The notes under the pieces were generated by a model. It saw only the letters and a list, made by a program, of their open reading frames with translations, did not search any database and was not told the origin of the DNA. 64,000 bases of DNA from Ahaetulla prasina. Taxonomy: Eukaryota > Chordata > Lepidosauria > Squamata > Colubridae. The translations under genes were made by a program, and so were the position numbers. The stretch is from NCBI RefSeq assembly GCF_028640845.1, contig NC_080539.1:364871016-364935015 (forward strand), written 5' to 3'. Below, piece by piece: positions 48,700 through 61,540 of this stretch; within the stretch, counting starts at the first letter, position 1, and each line of letters starts with the position of its first letter.

Positions 48700-48990
48700 A
48701 ATGCAACATTTTTGTTGTTGTTAGTTGCAAAGTCGTGTCTGACCCATCGCGACCCCATGGACAATGTTCCTCCAGGCCTTCCCGTCCTCTACCATCCTCT
48801 GGAGTCCATTTAAGCTCACGCCAATTGTTTCAGTGACTCCATCCAGCCATCTCGTTCTCTGTTGTCCTCTTCTTCTTTTGCCCTCAATCATTCCCAGCAT
48901 TAGGCTCTTCTCCAGTGAGTCCTTCCTTCTCATTAGGTGGCCAAAGTATTTGTGTTTCCTCTTCAGGAACTGGCCTGCTAAAGAGCAGTC
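48700..48990 (-). mobile_element. BovB (RTE-clade) LINE 3' fragment
   Basis: The minus strand encodes SLEKSLMLGMIEGKRRRGQQ, RTRWLDGVTETIGVSL and WRNIVHGVAMGQTRL, the C-terminal end of the BovB ORF2 reverse transcriptase. A TTGTTGTTG tail lies at the plus-strand left. Confidence 0.88.
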
Positions 48991-50044
48991 AGGGTTGATC
49001 TCCTCTAGGACTGACTGGTTTGTTCACCTTGCAGTCCAAGGGAAGGATATTGCAAAATCTCCATTCCCTCCCCATTCCTGGGGGAAGAATATTACAAAAT
49101 CTCCATTCCCACCCCGCTCTGGGGCCAGCCAGAGGTGGTATTTGCTGGTTTTCTGAACTACTCAAAATTTCCTCTACCAGTTCTCCGGAACTTGTCAGAA
49201 CCTGCTGGATTTTATCCCTGGAGAGAAAATTTTCAATTTTGCACAGGGAAATTTTTATAATCAGCATTTATGTTTTTCTTCAATACTTAGTGAGGATAAC
49301 TGGCAAGAAAACATCCATTCAATTTAGAAATGGACAATTTAATCCTGTATTTATTAGTTGGGGTTTCTGATTATTCAGGCGGTGATGAAATGGGAAATAT
49401 TCGGCTTAACAAATCAAGCACTGGGAATTCCTATGTTCTGTCCCTGGGAAGGCATTAAAAAGCAGGCGCAACACTGATTCAGAAGCTCTTTTTCCCACTG
49501 GAGTGAGATTATCGTCCTGCATTTCCACTTTAATTATATTACCATATTCCTAAATTTGCAACAGTTAAGCCTGGCCAAAATACATCAGTCTATATCCTCT
49601 TTTTGAATGTGGATATCCTCAGCCCTGAGTATTCCGCCGATCCCAGCTTTGCCCTTTCCAATAACTGCTTTCTATCCCAGCACAGGAAGAAAACCAGACC
49701 TTTCAGTCAACACGAAAGCGCCCCTGGATGCCCATTCTGTCTCTTGCGTTGGTGGCAGAAGCTGGGTTTCTTCCACCCCAGGGAAATTGAGAATCTAATT
49801 CTGAAAAAAATACAGTTGTCTTTGGCACACGATTCTGTCTGGGCTCTTCATACCAATCTGTCTCCTGGGGTTTGTACATCCTACAGTACCAGTCAGGGGA
49901 GTAATTGGCAGGGTTTTTTACTATACGTTGTGCCACATGCCGCTCACCACTAGATGAAGCCAATTCAGGATACTAGCTGGAACTGGGTAATCATGAAGCT
50001 ATAGTTCAGATCAGTGCTGAAAAACACATATCAACTTTTGAGAA

Positions 50045-50715
50045 ACACTAAGTTGAAAAACACTTATCAACTTACACAAAATACAAAACACAAAATACAA
50101 GCTAGACAGATATGACCTAACAGACAACCCTCACTCTGTCAAAGATCTTGGAGCACTCATCTCAAATGATCTAAGTGCCAGAGCTCACTGTAACAGCATT
50201 GCTATAAAAGCATTAAGAGTTGTTAACCTAATCTTACATAGCTTCTTCTCCAGTAATATTGAACAGCAAACTAGGGCATACAAAACTTTTGCCAGACCAA
50301 TTCTTGAATACAGCTCATCTGTCTGGAACCCACACTGCATATCGGACATTAATACAATCGAACGAGTCCAGAGATATTTCACAAGAAGAGTCCTCCACTC
50401 CTCTGCTCGCAACAAAATACCTTATGCCACCAGAAATTTTGGGCTTAGACAACTTAGAACTACGCCACCTTCGGTCTGACCTAAGCATAGTACATAAAAT
50501 CATCTGCTACAATGTCCTACCAGCCAATGAATACTTAACCTTCAATCAAAACAATGCAAGAGCACACAATAGATACAAACTCATGGTAAACCGATCCAAA
50601 CTAGACCGCAGAAAATACGACTTCAGCAACAGAGTTGTCCACACCTGGAATGCACTACCTGACTCTGTGGTTTCTTCCACAAACCCCCAAAACTTTAACC
50701 TTAGACTTACTGTAT
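50045..50715 (+). mobile_element. Non-LTR LINE fragment (CR1/Rex-like, unresolved)
   Basis: Reads KDLGALISNDLSARAHC, FARPILEYSSSVWNPHC and IERVQRYFTRRVLHSSARNK with a frameshift near 50430 and then DRRKYDFSNRVVHTWNALPD. Same family as the minus-strand pieces at 54.2-55.2, 60.8-61.4 and 62.6-63.0 kb. Confidence 0.75.
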
Positions 50716-50734
50716 TTATTTATTTATTTTATTT

Positions 50735-51310
50735 ATAATTTAATTTCTATACCACCCTTCTCCCGAAGGACTCAGGGCGGTTTACAGCCATATTAAAACA
50801 CGAATATAAATAACAAATTTAAAAAGAATTAAAAACAAATATTTAGTAGGCCAAATCAACTAAAACGGTCATAGACCGCCATAAAACCGCTTTAAAATTA
50901 CAATTAAAATACACTTAGGCTACTCCCGCACAATGAAATAATAAAGTCTTCAGTTCACGTTTGAAGGTCCGGTGGTTGGGGAGTTGGCGTAACCCCAGAG
51001 GCAGCTAATTCCAAAGGGCCGGTACTGCCACAGAGAAGGCTCTCCCCCTGGGGGCTGCCAACCGACATTGTTTGGTCGACGGCACCCTGAGAAGGCCCAC
51101 TCTGTGGGAGCGCACAGGTCATTGGGAGGCTATTGGTGGCAGAAGGCGGTCTCGTAGATAACCCGGTCCTAAGCCATGGAGCGCTTTAAAGGTGGTCACT
51201 AACACCTTGAATTGCACCCGGAAGGCTACCGGCAGCCAGTGCAGGCCACGCAGGATAGGTGTTATATGGGAGCAACGCGGTGCCCCCTCTATCACCCGCG
51301 CACCGTGTAG
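50735..51310 (-). mobile_element. L2/CR1-clade LINE 3' fragment
   Basis: TTCTATACCACCCTTCTCCC tail, then the decayed WRPP-type C-terminal sequence on the minus strand. Confidence 0.72.
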
Positions 51311-51728
51311 ACCTCACCCCATTCCTAAGAGGTCTGTAAGGGGCGTGCATAAGCGCACCAGCGTGCCTACCGTCCCTGTCCTAATGTTTTCTTTTATTCA
51401 TACCCTTTACATGTATTTACAATTATGTTTACACTTGTATGTGTCATAAAATATATGCTTGACAAAATAAATAAATAAAATAAAATTTTAAGATGTGTGC
51501 AGAGTTGGTATTCAGCCAGTTTGGACCAGTTCACCCAAACCAATCGCGGGTGGGCCTGCACACCCACCCCAGCTCTATGCCATCCTATTTAGGCATGTTT
51601 TTGAGGCTGGGCACATGCGTGGAAGTTGCGCACACCAACAAAGCACATGTGTGGAAGGCCGGGCACATGCGTGGACGGGGGTTCACAATTGCAAACTGGT
51701 AAGGAAAGTAAGGGAATACCACCCCTGG

Positions 51729-51833
51729 ATATGTGTACTTCAACTCCCAGCATTTCCCATCCAGCATGCTGGCTAGGGAATTCTGGGAGTTGAAATACAC
51801 ACAACTTAAAGTTGCCAAGATTGAGAAACACTG
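51729..51833. mobile_element. hAT palindrome remnant
   Basis: ATGTGTACTTCAACTCCCAG...CTGGGAGTTGAAATACACAC. Confidence 0.6.
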
Positions 51834-52903
51834 GCTTAGATAATTTGGACATACAATTTACCCTAAAACAGGTCGCCCTCGATTTACAACCAGGGGTCCC
51901 CAAATCCCCAGTTTGTGGACTGGCACCGATCCACAACATACCAGCAACTGGGCCACGGCAAACAAGCAGGATGCAAGCAGGACGCAAAACCATGCCACCT
52001 CCGGACTACAACAAAAAAAGCCTCTACAAAAAAAGCCTCTTTGGTGGCCAAAAGGGCCATTGCCTTAAGGCAGGGGTGTCAAACTCATCATTGAGGGCCA
52101 CATCAGGATTGTGTTTGACCTCAAGGGTGGGTATGACCAGGGTGGCCGTGGCCAGCTCAACGTCATGTATGTCAGGGGTGCCTGTGGCAGCCCGAGCGCT
52201 CTGCCAGCAAAAATGGACTCCCGAGCTCCGTTTTCGGCTGCGATGGCCTCCTACAACCCTCTGCCAGGGAAAATCGAGCTTGGGAGGGCCACGTATGTTT
52301 TTTTGTTTGTTTAAAAAAAAGAAAAAAACTTTTTTTTATAGATCCAACGGGAGGGGGGTGTTACAGGATCTGTCCATTAAAGCAAGGGTCTCCAACCTTG
52401 GCAACTTTAAGCCTGATGGACTTCAACTCCCAGAATTCCCCAGCCAGCTTTCCTCAGTCAGTTTGTGGGACCCAGGAAGAAAGCTTTTCTTGTCACTCAT
52501 CCCATCCTGTGAATTAGGTTTTATTGAAAATATTTGTATTAATTTCTATTGGTGCTTTTTTGTCAGTTGTTTTTCTCTCGGCTGCTGGATAAACTATTTG
52601 TTTTGCATTTTGGGTTGGATTTTTTTTCTTTGCTAGATTTTTTTTTTTAAAAAACCATTTTTTAAAAATTGTTTTGAACCACCCCAAATCACTTGTTTGA
52701 GAAGGCTGGCCATATAAACTGGATAGATGGATGGATGGATGGATGAATTAACAAAGGCCAACACAGGCAGGGTGGGTAGATGCTATCACTGATGACACAA
52801 ATAGAAATTTAACAACTTTAAAAAGCGGTTCTAAGACAGTGCTGGTGAAACTCCATGGTTTATGGTTCCATACATCGTGCAAAGCTATTTATACTGTTTA
52901 GAT

Positions 52904-53009
52904 CAGGGGTCTCCAATCTTGGCAACTTTAAGCCTGGTGGACTTCAACTCCCAGAATTCTGGGAGTTGAAGTCCACCAGGCTTAAAGTTGCCAAGGTTGG
53001 AGACCTCTG
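52904..53009. mobile_element. hAT-type palindromic MITE
   Basis: CAGGGGTCTCCAATC...GGTTGGAGACCTCTG; flanks GTTTAGAT (52896-52903) and CTTTAGAT (53010-53017). The loop is almost absent, so it is one near-perfect hairpin. Confidence 0.85.
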
Positions 53010-53052
53010 CTTTAGATTAAAGGCTCAATGAATTTTTTCGAGGATTTAATCC

Positions 53053-53425
53053 AGTGGTGAAATGTAAAATTTGTTACTACCGGTTCTGTGGGTGTGGCTT
53101 GTTGGGGGGGGGTGTGATTGGGTGGGCATGGCCAACTTTTTTTTTTTTACTTTTAAAAGCATTTTTTCTACAACCTCTTCAGCCAAAGAGGTTGTAGAAA
53201 AAAATATTTTTAAAAGGCTCCTCTGACGATCCCAGCTGAGCCGCACGATCGTCGGAGATTTTTTTTTTTTTACTTTTCAAAGTATTTTTTCTGCCAAAGA
53301 AAAATGGCTCAGCCGGGCATGGGGGGGGGGGAAGGGATTTTTGCTACCGGTTCTCTAAACCACTCACCGCCATTGCTACCGGATCAGGCAATCCGGTCCG
53401 AACCAGGAGCATTTCACCCCTGATT
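53053..53425. mobile_element. hAT-like element
   Basis: CAGTGGTGAAATG...GCATTTCACCCCTG; flanks ATTTAATC/ATTTAAAC; internal CAACCTCTTCAGCCAAAGAG palindrome. Confidence 0.75.
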
Positions 53426-54139
53426 TAAACTTGGGTTTCTCTGGATCCAGTCCAAATTTAAAATCCTGGTTTTCCCCAGCAAGAGGAGGGGAAAAATGAG
53501 GATTGTATTTTTATATTTGAGGTCACCCATAAAAATAACTCGGTTCCATAATCAGAACAAATTCCTTGGCTTGGCCTGGAAGTCTTATCCTGGATTTTGC
53601 TGAAGATAGGAACAGGAGAAGCAGTCTAGGACCTCTTAGCCTACCTGGGGGGGGGGGGGGGTCAAGAGAGGGGAGGGGGGGTCTGACCTCTGCTAGACTC
53701 TCATAGCCCTTCTGGTGCTTTGCCATCAACTCACATGTAACCTGAGCCTGGTGGTTGCATCAGTTTCCTTTCCAGCTCTTGTAAACACACATTTTTCTCC
53801 AGGGAATCTGGCTCTCTTGTTCTCCAAGGATAGTGGATCCGTCAGCCACTCAGGAATCTATCAGGGAGAGCAGGCAGCTGTGCGTAGCTGTGATCAAATG
53901 CGGGAAAGAGAGAAAACACCACCTCGGTGTTATGCATGCTGACAAACTGCAAAAACTTACAATTTGTAAGAGGAAACTTTGAAGAAGCCTGGTTATCAAT
54001 TGGAAATGTACACACAGAGACACACTCGTTCTGTTTTATATACGAATAGTCCTTGACTTAACAACCGGGGGCTTAGCAATCATTTGAAGTTATGGCGGAA
54101 TCCCCCAAAAGCTAACCATGATCCAGGTGGTTTTTTTTT

Positions 54140-55195
54140 TGGTTTGTTTTTTTTAAATTTGTCACAACATTATATACAGGAACATACATTGAAAGGAAAC
54201 AATAGGACAGGAACGGTAGGCACTTTTGTGCACTTATGTACGCCCCTTATAGTCCTCTTAGGAATGGGGTGAGTTCAATGGTAGACAGTTTTTGGTTAAA
54301 GCAGTGGCTCTCAACCTTTATAGTGCTGCGACCCCTTTAATACAATTCCCCACAATGTGACGACCCCTTTAATACAATTCCCCACGATGTGGGGACCCCT
54401 TTAATACAATTCCCCACGATGTGGGGACCCCAACCATAAAATTATTTTCGCTTTGAATTTATCACGCCTGAAGCCGTATTGGCTAGCGATTTGAACTGCT
54501 TGCGATTGCCTTGAGGACGGAGGCATTAAAGCGGAAACTCCTCCCCTATTAAGTTTATTGCACCTGAAGCCAGATTAAGCTAGCGATTGGGAGTGATTGC
54601 AGCTGGCTTGAGAGGGAGACATCAGAGCACAGATTTCTCTCTTTTTTAATTCATCGCGCCTGAAGCCGAATTTGGCTAGCGATTTGAAGAGCCTGCAGCT
54701 GGCTTGTGGAGTCAACCATTGGAGCGCGATTCTTCGACTCGCAAGTATACTGCCCATATTTCCGATGGTCTTAGGCAACCCCTGGCAAATCGTCATTCGA
54801 CCCCCAACAGGGGTCCCGACCCACAGGTTGAGAACCTCTGGGTTAAAGCTTTTAGGAGTTGGAGAGGAGACCACTGAGTCAGGTAGTGTATTCCAAGCAT
54901 TAACAACTCTGTTACTGAAGTCATATTTTCTGCAATCAAGATTGAAGCGGTTGACATTAAGTTTGAATCTGTTGTTTGCTCTTGTATTAGCTTGCTATTG
55001 AAGCTGAAGAAGTCTTTAACAGGAAGGACATTGCAATAGATGATTCTGTGTGTTAAACACAGGTCTTGTCGGAGTCGGCGGAGTTCTAAGTTCTCTAATC
55101 CCAGGATTTCAAATCTGGTGGAATAATGTGGTTCCAATGGCCAGGCCCCTCTAACAGTCATCTGACTGTATTTGGGGGGCTCAGCAACCATTTTC
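54140..55195 (-). mobile_element. Non-LTR LINE 3' fragment split by an hAT element
   Basis: Left tail TTGTCACAACATTATATACA with GGACAGGAACGGTAGGCAC; the minus-strand protein remnant GLENLELRRLRQDLCLTHRI continues beyond the hAT element at 54302-54840. Confidence 0.78.
54302..54840. mobile_element. hAT element with perfect 8-bp duplication, nested in a LINE
   Basis: CAGTGGCTCTCAACC...GGTTGAGAACCTCTG, flanked by GGTTAAAG at 54294-54301 and 54841-54848. Second copy of the family at 25511-25983, with an extra tandem of CCCCTTTAATACAATTCCCC units at its left end. Confidence 0.9.
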
Positions 55196-55444
55196 AGCAT
55201 CCCGGGGTCATGTGAACACGATTTATGATGTTTTTCATGGAAACTGGTGTTTACTTTTGGTTTCCAGTCAAAACTGGCTTGTAGTGAACATATGGGTTTC
55301 CTTAATGACCGTCATGTTCACTTTACAACTGCCACGTTCACTTAACACGTGGCAAAATGGTCATAAAATCAGGTCACACAATGACCTTCTTTATGACCGT
55401 CATGACTTACAACTATAATTAAACTCAATTACAGTCGTAATTGA

Positions 55445-55808
55445 CAAGGTGGCTCAGGGGCTAGGACATTGAGCTTGTCAATCGAAAGGTCGGCAGCTCA
55501 GCGGTTCGAATCCCTAGTGCTGCCGTATAATGGGGTGAGCTCCCGTTACTTGTTCCAGCTTCGGCCAATCTAGCAGTTTTGAAAGCATGTAAAAATGCAA
55601 GTAGAGAAAATAGGGACCACCTTTAGTGGGAAGGTAACAGCGTTCCGTGCGCCTTTGGTGTTGAGTCATGCTGGCCACATGACCACAGAGACGTCTTCGG
55701 ACAGCGCTGGCTCTTCGGCTTTGAAACGGAGATGAGCACTGCCCCCTAGAGTCGGCAACGACTAGCACGTATGTGCGAGGGGAACCTTTACCTTTACCTT
55801 TTACCTTT
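55445..55808 (+). mobile_element. Sauria SINE in a mariner-type MITE
   Basis: Typical body and TTTACC tail; target duplication ACAGTCGTAA at 55431-55440 and 55809-55818. Confidence 0.87.
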
Positions 55809-56331
55809 ACAGTCGTAAGATGAGGACTATGTGTATTCCCAAATTTCAGTTCATGCAAAGGAGGAAGGGAATGAACAGGCATCAAATATAAGGTTGCAAA
55901 CGTAAAAAAGAACTATTTTTATTGCTTTGTATTATACTATTCCTTGTAGACTGCCTTGTAGACTGCCTGGTCACCAACCCTCTGCTTAGGGGTCAAAGGC
56001 TATGCCACCAGCATTTCCTGGACACTTGCTGTTCTGGCTTTGCTGAGCTGGCTGGGGAAGCAGTGTGTGAGCTCTCTCTCCTTCTGTCGTGTGAGGTAAA
56101 TACATATCTGTTTGGGATTAGAGCCCAGATGATTTCAGGTGATGGGCCACAACCAGCTCATGGGCCATAGGTTGCCAAACCCTGACTTAGAAACCCTGGA
56201 TTGAGTCAGTTTATACATCTCATAAATACATCAACAATAGTAATATGGCAATAAAGAGGATTTGAAGGGCTGTCTGAAGTTTTCTCTCTAAACATTTTGC
56301 AGTTTATTTAACAAGATATACTTACAGGTAA

Positions 56332-56580
56332 GGGATTCACGGTGGCGCAGGGGCTAGGATGTTGAGCTTGTTGATCGAAAGGTCGGCAGCTCAGCGGTTC
56401 GAATCCCTAGTGCTGCCGTGTAATGCGCCTTTGGCGTTGAGTCATGCCGGCCACATGACCACGGAAACTTCTTCGGACAGCGCTGGCTCTTCGGCTTTGA
56501 AACGGAGATGAGCACCACCCCCTAGAGTCGGGAATGACTAGCACGTATGTGCGAGGAGAACCTTTACCTTTACCTTTACA
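56332..56580 (+). mobile_element. Sauria SINE with internal deletion
   Basis: CACGGTGGCGCAGGGGCTAG head joined directly after TGCTGCCGTGTAATG to GCGCCTTTGGCGTTGAGTC; TTTACC tail. Confidence 0.85.
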
Positions 56581-56582
56581 TA

Positions 56583-57361
56583 CAGGTAGTCCTCAACTTA
56601 CAACCACAATCAGGCCAAAATTTATGTTGCTAAGTGAGAAATTTGTTAAGTGAGTTTTGCCTCATTTTGTGACTTTTCTTGCCACCTTTGTTAAGTGAAT
56701 CACTGCAGTTGTTAAAACTAGTGATGCGGTTTTTAAGTGAATCTGGTTTCCCCATTGACTTTATGTCAGGGTTTGGACCTCTAATTAAATCATGAGCCTT
56801 GAGCCAAGCTTCAAAAGAAATCCAGTTATTTATTAGGAGCTTCATGTCGGCACGTTCCAAGTGAACCCAACTGTGACCCCACATAATTTACGGCCCAGAC
56901 TTGACTCTGTTTCCCCCCTCCCCCCAGGGTATGTCATCAGTCACATTTGCCAACGGAGCAATTTCGCGGGTTGTAGAGATCACTCCCCTCCGGCTGCTGT
57001 GGGTAACCCTGGGAGACAGCCTTGAGAGAGAGATGTCTGGAATGTGCTTTTGTTTTTGGCTGCCATGCTGCTTTACTGTTTTCCCATCCCCCTTGCCTAT
57101 GGCAACTTGAGAGCAGGCCAGGGGTGCTTTGTGAGTTGACACTTCGCTTGTCAGAAGGTTGCAGAAGGTGATCACGTAACCCTGGGGTGCTGCAACCATC
57201 ATAAATGTGAGTCAGCTGTCAAACATCTGAATATAAATCACATGACGATGGAGATGCTGCAATGGTTGTAAGTGTGAAAAATGGTCTTAAGTTACCTTTT
57301 TCAGTGCCATTGTAACTTCAAATGGTCATTAAGTGAACTGTTGTAAGTCAAGGACTACCTG
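56583..57361. mobile_element. Mariner-type MITE interrupted by an LTR-like insert
   Basis: CAGGTAGTCCTCAACTTACA to CAAGGACTACCTG; insert about 56764-57140 begins TGTCAGGG and ends TTGACA with ACTTT/ACTTC-like flanks. Confidence 0.68.
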
Positions 57362-57664
57362 TATATGGGGACGGGTTATTTAAAACAGGGAACAGCACAC
57401 CATTCAAAATGGCTTGGCTGTAATGACTGGATATAATTCAAACCAAGAAAATTTATGCTACGCTTCTTGGTACCTTCTAGTAGTTAACTGCTCTGGCATT
57501 ACCAGTGTGTGCCCTTTACGTTTTGAAAAATAAAACAGAATGCCTAAATTTTATAAAATGAAAACAGATACATTAAAAAGCTCTGATAAGTTTGCAGAGA
57601 AATTTTGGATAATGCCAAACAAATTCTGTTAAGAGGATCCGAACTGTCATGAATACAGCAGCTA

Positions 57665-58125
57665 CCTTTATTTTATTTATTTATTTATTTATTTATTATT
57701 TCGACTTTTATACCGCCCTTCTCCCGAAAGACTCAGGGCGGTTTACAGCCAAGTAAAAAACAACAATACAAAAGTTAAGAACAATTTTAAAAAACTAATT
57801 TTAAATTGGCCGAACTGTAAAAATTTGCTAAATCCCATTAAAAACTAATTAAAACTATTAAAAAACTATTAGGCTAATCCTGCTCGATGAAATAAAAGAG
57901 TCTTCAGCTCGCGCCAGAAGGTTCGGAGGTCAGAGAGTTGGCGCAACGTTGGAGGTAGTTCATTCCAGAGGGCTGGGGCCCCCACAGAGAAGGCCCTCCC
58001 CCTGGGGGTCGCCAGCCGACATTGTCTGGCCGACGGCACCCTGAGGAGACCCATTCTATGGAAGCGCACTGGTCGATGGGAGGCCACCACTGGCAGCAGG
58101 CAGTCCCGTAAGTATCCTGGTAAAA
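57665..58125 (-). mobile_element. L2/CR1-clade LINE 3' fragment
   Basis: TTTATACCGCCCTTCTCCCG tail, minus-strand SVGAPALWNELPPTLRQLSD and REELKTLLF-like end (WRELKTLLFHRAGLA). Confidence 0.76.
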
Positions 58126-58495
58126 GTAAAAAAACCTTGCAAAAGAGTGGCTGTCACACATCATTTGACATTAGGAATTCTTGTTTGACTTGTTATATGG
58201 TATATGGACCCTTGCTACTGTGATTTACAAAACATGAGCTAACTCAGGGTTTGCATGATACGTGAGCCCAATGGCTTGGCTTAGGCAACATGCTGGATGC
58301 AATTCCTCTATTCTTGTAACAAAACCCAAACTCATGTCACTTGATACAATGGTCCGATTCACACAACCTTCTTAAGCCAATAGCTGGATTCCTTAGCACA
58401 CCTTAAACAGCAAACAACACAACCACATTTTAGTCCGGCTTATATAAATTCAGCCCATTATGTACCACATATATATATATACGGAGGTTCAAAGA

Positions 58496-59075
58496 ATAGA
58501 ATAGAATAGAATAGAATTTTATTGGCCAAGTGTGATTGGACACACAAGGAATTTGTCTTGGTGCATATGCTCTCAGTGTACATAAAAGAAAAGATACGTT
58601 CATCAAGGTACAACATTTACAACACAATTGATGATCAATATATCAATATAAATCATAAGGATTGCCAGCAACAAGTTATAGTCATACAGTCATAGTGGAA
58701 AGAGATTGGTGATGGGAACTATGAAACGATTAATAGTAGTGCAGATTCAGTAAATAGTCTGACAGTGTTGAGGGAATTATTTGTTTAGCAGAGTGATGGC
58801 CTTCGGGAAAAAACTGTTCTTGTGTCTAGTTGTTCTGGTGTGCAGTGCTCTATAGCGTCGTTTTGAGGGTAGGAGTTGAAACAGTTTATGTCCAGGATGC
58901 GAGGGATCTGCAAATATTTTCACGGCTCTCTTCTTGATTCGTGCAGTATACAGGTCCTCAATGGAAGGCAAGTTGGTAGCAATTATTTTTTCTGCAGTTC
59001 TAATTATCCTCTGAAGTCTGTGTTTTTCTTGTTGGGTTGCAGAACCGAACCAGACAGTTATAGAGGTGCAAATAT
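58496..59075 (-). mobile_element. CR1-L3 (Snake1-type) LINE with AATAG tail and ORF end
   Basis: Four AATAG units, full 3' UTR, then minus-strand SIEDLYTARIKKRAVKIFAD and RALHTRTTRHKNSFFPKAIT; the longest coding remnant of this family here. Confidence 0.85.
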
Positions 59076-59380
59076 GGGGACTTTGGAGCCAAGTTGAATG
59101 TCAAAGTGCTTTGGTTCTCACAGAGTTAAGGTTTCCTGCGTTCTGGACTTTGCTTCATGTTATGTTAAGGAATTGCCGAAGAATCCAAGTGAAAATTCTG
59201 AGATTTGAAAGAGATTCTTGACTTGTTGAAATCCTAACAGGGTATCTGCTTGGAAAGGGGCGTGGGGCGGGAAATGCAGTGTTCCATTCACACTGATGTG
59301 GATATGCAGATATCACACAACACAATTAGCCAGGTCAGGCAAAGACTCAGCAGATTTATTCCCACAACATATGAATTATG

Positions 59381-59632
59381 GGCCGTAATAGCTCAGGCTG
59401 TTAGAAGCCTGTTATTAGAACACAGCAGCCTGCAATTACTGCAGGTTCAAGCCCGGCCCAAGGTTGACTCAGCCTTCCATCCTTTATAAGGTAGGTAAAA
59501 TGAGGACCCAGATTGTTGGGGAGGCAATAAGTTGACTTTGTAAAAATATACAAATAGAATGAGACTATTGCCTTATACACTGTAAGCCGCCCTGAGTCTT
59601 CGGAGAAGGGCGGGATATAAATGTAAATTAAA
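59381..59632 (+). mobile_element. tRNA-derived SINE (family A)
   Basis: GGGCCGTAATAGCTCAGGCT head and GCCGCCCTGAGTCTTCGGAG tail. Confidence 0.75.
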
Positions 59633-60111
59633 AAAAAAAGTTAATATTTACCTTGATTTTATTTTTTATGCCACATGGTGTTTTGTAACCTCAACTATTT
59701 TTTAAATTCCCGGTTAAACAAATTTTACAAACTCAGAAAATGGGAATATTAACTAAGTATGTTGTTTAAATGTTCTGTATATATCTGTATGCTTTCTATG
59801 CTGCTCCATTCTTCTAAGAAGGTAGGCTGTGTGTGAATGTGTACATTTGCACATTGCCTAAAACTCTTTCTTATATTCTTCATTAAAGCTATTACTATTT
59901 ATTATCTACTGTGGCTAAATGGATCCTGTCCAAATTGAAACTGAACAGAAGTCTATGTCTCCTTTACTTTGATTTCCTAGTTTTGTGGGAAAGAAACAAA
60001 ATCCCTTTATTTTTAATTAATAAGCATGATTGTGGCACCAGAAGGGAGAGATGCACCGATTATAAAAATTATTAACTTAAATGGAACAAATCATTGAAAT
60101 TACAAGTAAAA

Positions 60112-60487
60112 ATAATCCTCGACTTACAACTATTCATTTAGAAACCGTTTGCAGTTACAACGCCATTAAAAAAGTGAAATATGACCGTTTTTCACACTTA
60201 TGACCATTGCAGCATCCCCATGGTCACATGATCAAAATTCAGATATTTGGCCACAATCATGTATTTATGACGGTTGCCTTGTCCCAAGATAATGTGATCA
60301 CCTTTTGAGACCTTCTGACAAGCAAAGTCAATGGGGAAGCCAGATTTGCTTAACAATCGTGTTATTAATTTTACAACTGCAGCGATCACTTAGCGACTGT
60401 GGCAAGAAAAGTCATAACATGGGACAAAACTCACTTAACTTACCTTATCAATGAAAATTTTGGGCTCAGTTGTGGTTGTAAATCAAC
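60112..60487. mobile_element. Mariner-type MITE
   Basis: AATCCTCGACTTACAACTAT start; shares CATGGTCACATGATCAAAAT and GACCTTCTGACAAGCAAAGT. Confidence 0.68.
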
Positions 60488-60769
60488 TATGAACCTGTAG
60501 TTCTTGTTTAACAACTGGCCGTTTAGCGACTGTTTGAAATTATGATGGACCTTCCAAAAGCTACTTACGACCTGGTTCCAGACTTCAGATCTTATGGTCA
60601 CATGACTGCATTTTGGTTGCCTGGCAACCAGGTAACTTTTAGAGCTGGTTGCAGCATCGCCACATGACTGAAATTTACAACATTTTCTGCTAATTTCCCG
60701 ATTTTTGGCTAATTGCCAGCAAAAAACGCCCATAGGGATACATGGATTTACTTAAGAGCTGCTATTTAT

Positions 60770-61380
60770 TTTTATTTATTTATTTTGTCACAACAATATA
60801 CATAAGCATCACACAAAAAGATTATATAGTATATAAACATATATATGAAGAAATATAAAGAGGTATAAGTATATATATATATAAGAAGAAGAAGAAAAGA
60901 AAAACAATAGGACAGGAACGGTAGGCACGTTTGTGCTCTTATGCACGCCCCTTATGGTCCTCTTAGGAATGGGGTGAGGTCAATAGTAGAAAGTTTTTGG
61001 TTAAAGCTTTTGGGATTATGGGAAGAGACCACAGAGTCAGGTAAAGTGTTCCAAGCACTGATGATTCTGTTACAGAAGTCATATTTTCTGCAATCTAGAT
61101 TAAAGCGGTTAACATTAAGTTTAAATCTATTGGTTGCTCTTGTATTATTGCAATTAAAGCTGAAGTAGTCTTTAACAGGAAGGACATTACAATAGATGAT
61201 TCTATGAGTTAAACTTAGGTCTTGTCGAAGGCGACGGAGTTCCAAGTTTTCTAAGCCTAGGATTTCAAGTCTGGTGGGATAAGGTATTTTGTTGTTTTCA
61301 GAGGAGTGAAGAACTCTTCTTGTAAAATATTTCTGGACACGTTCAATTGTATTGATGTCAGAGATGTGGTGACAGGCTAT
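60770..61380 (-). mobile_element. Non-LTR LINE 3' fragment (same family as 54140)
   Basis: TTTTGTCACAACAATATACA tail; minus-strand ELRRLRQDLSLTHRIIYCNV and DCRKYDFCNRIISAWNTLPD. Confidence 0.8.
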
Positions 61381-61540
61381 GTTTGCTTAACAACCATCAC
61401 AAAAAAGTCGTAAGTTTATTTTCCTTTTAAACATTTTCCCCAAGATCTATGGTTAAAGAAATGTCTTTCACTTTTCTCTGTCTTCCAATGTTTGTTACCA
61501 CTCCCATTCCCTATGCATACAGGATGCCACCCAGCAAAAT

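Noticed and set aside
49603..49953. 116-codon plus-strand frame
   Set aside because: No splice sites or conserved residues recognised; overlapping frames equally open.
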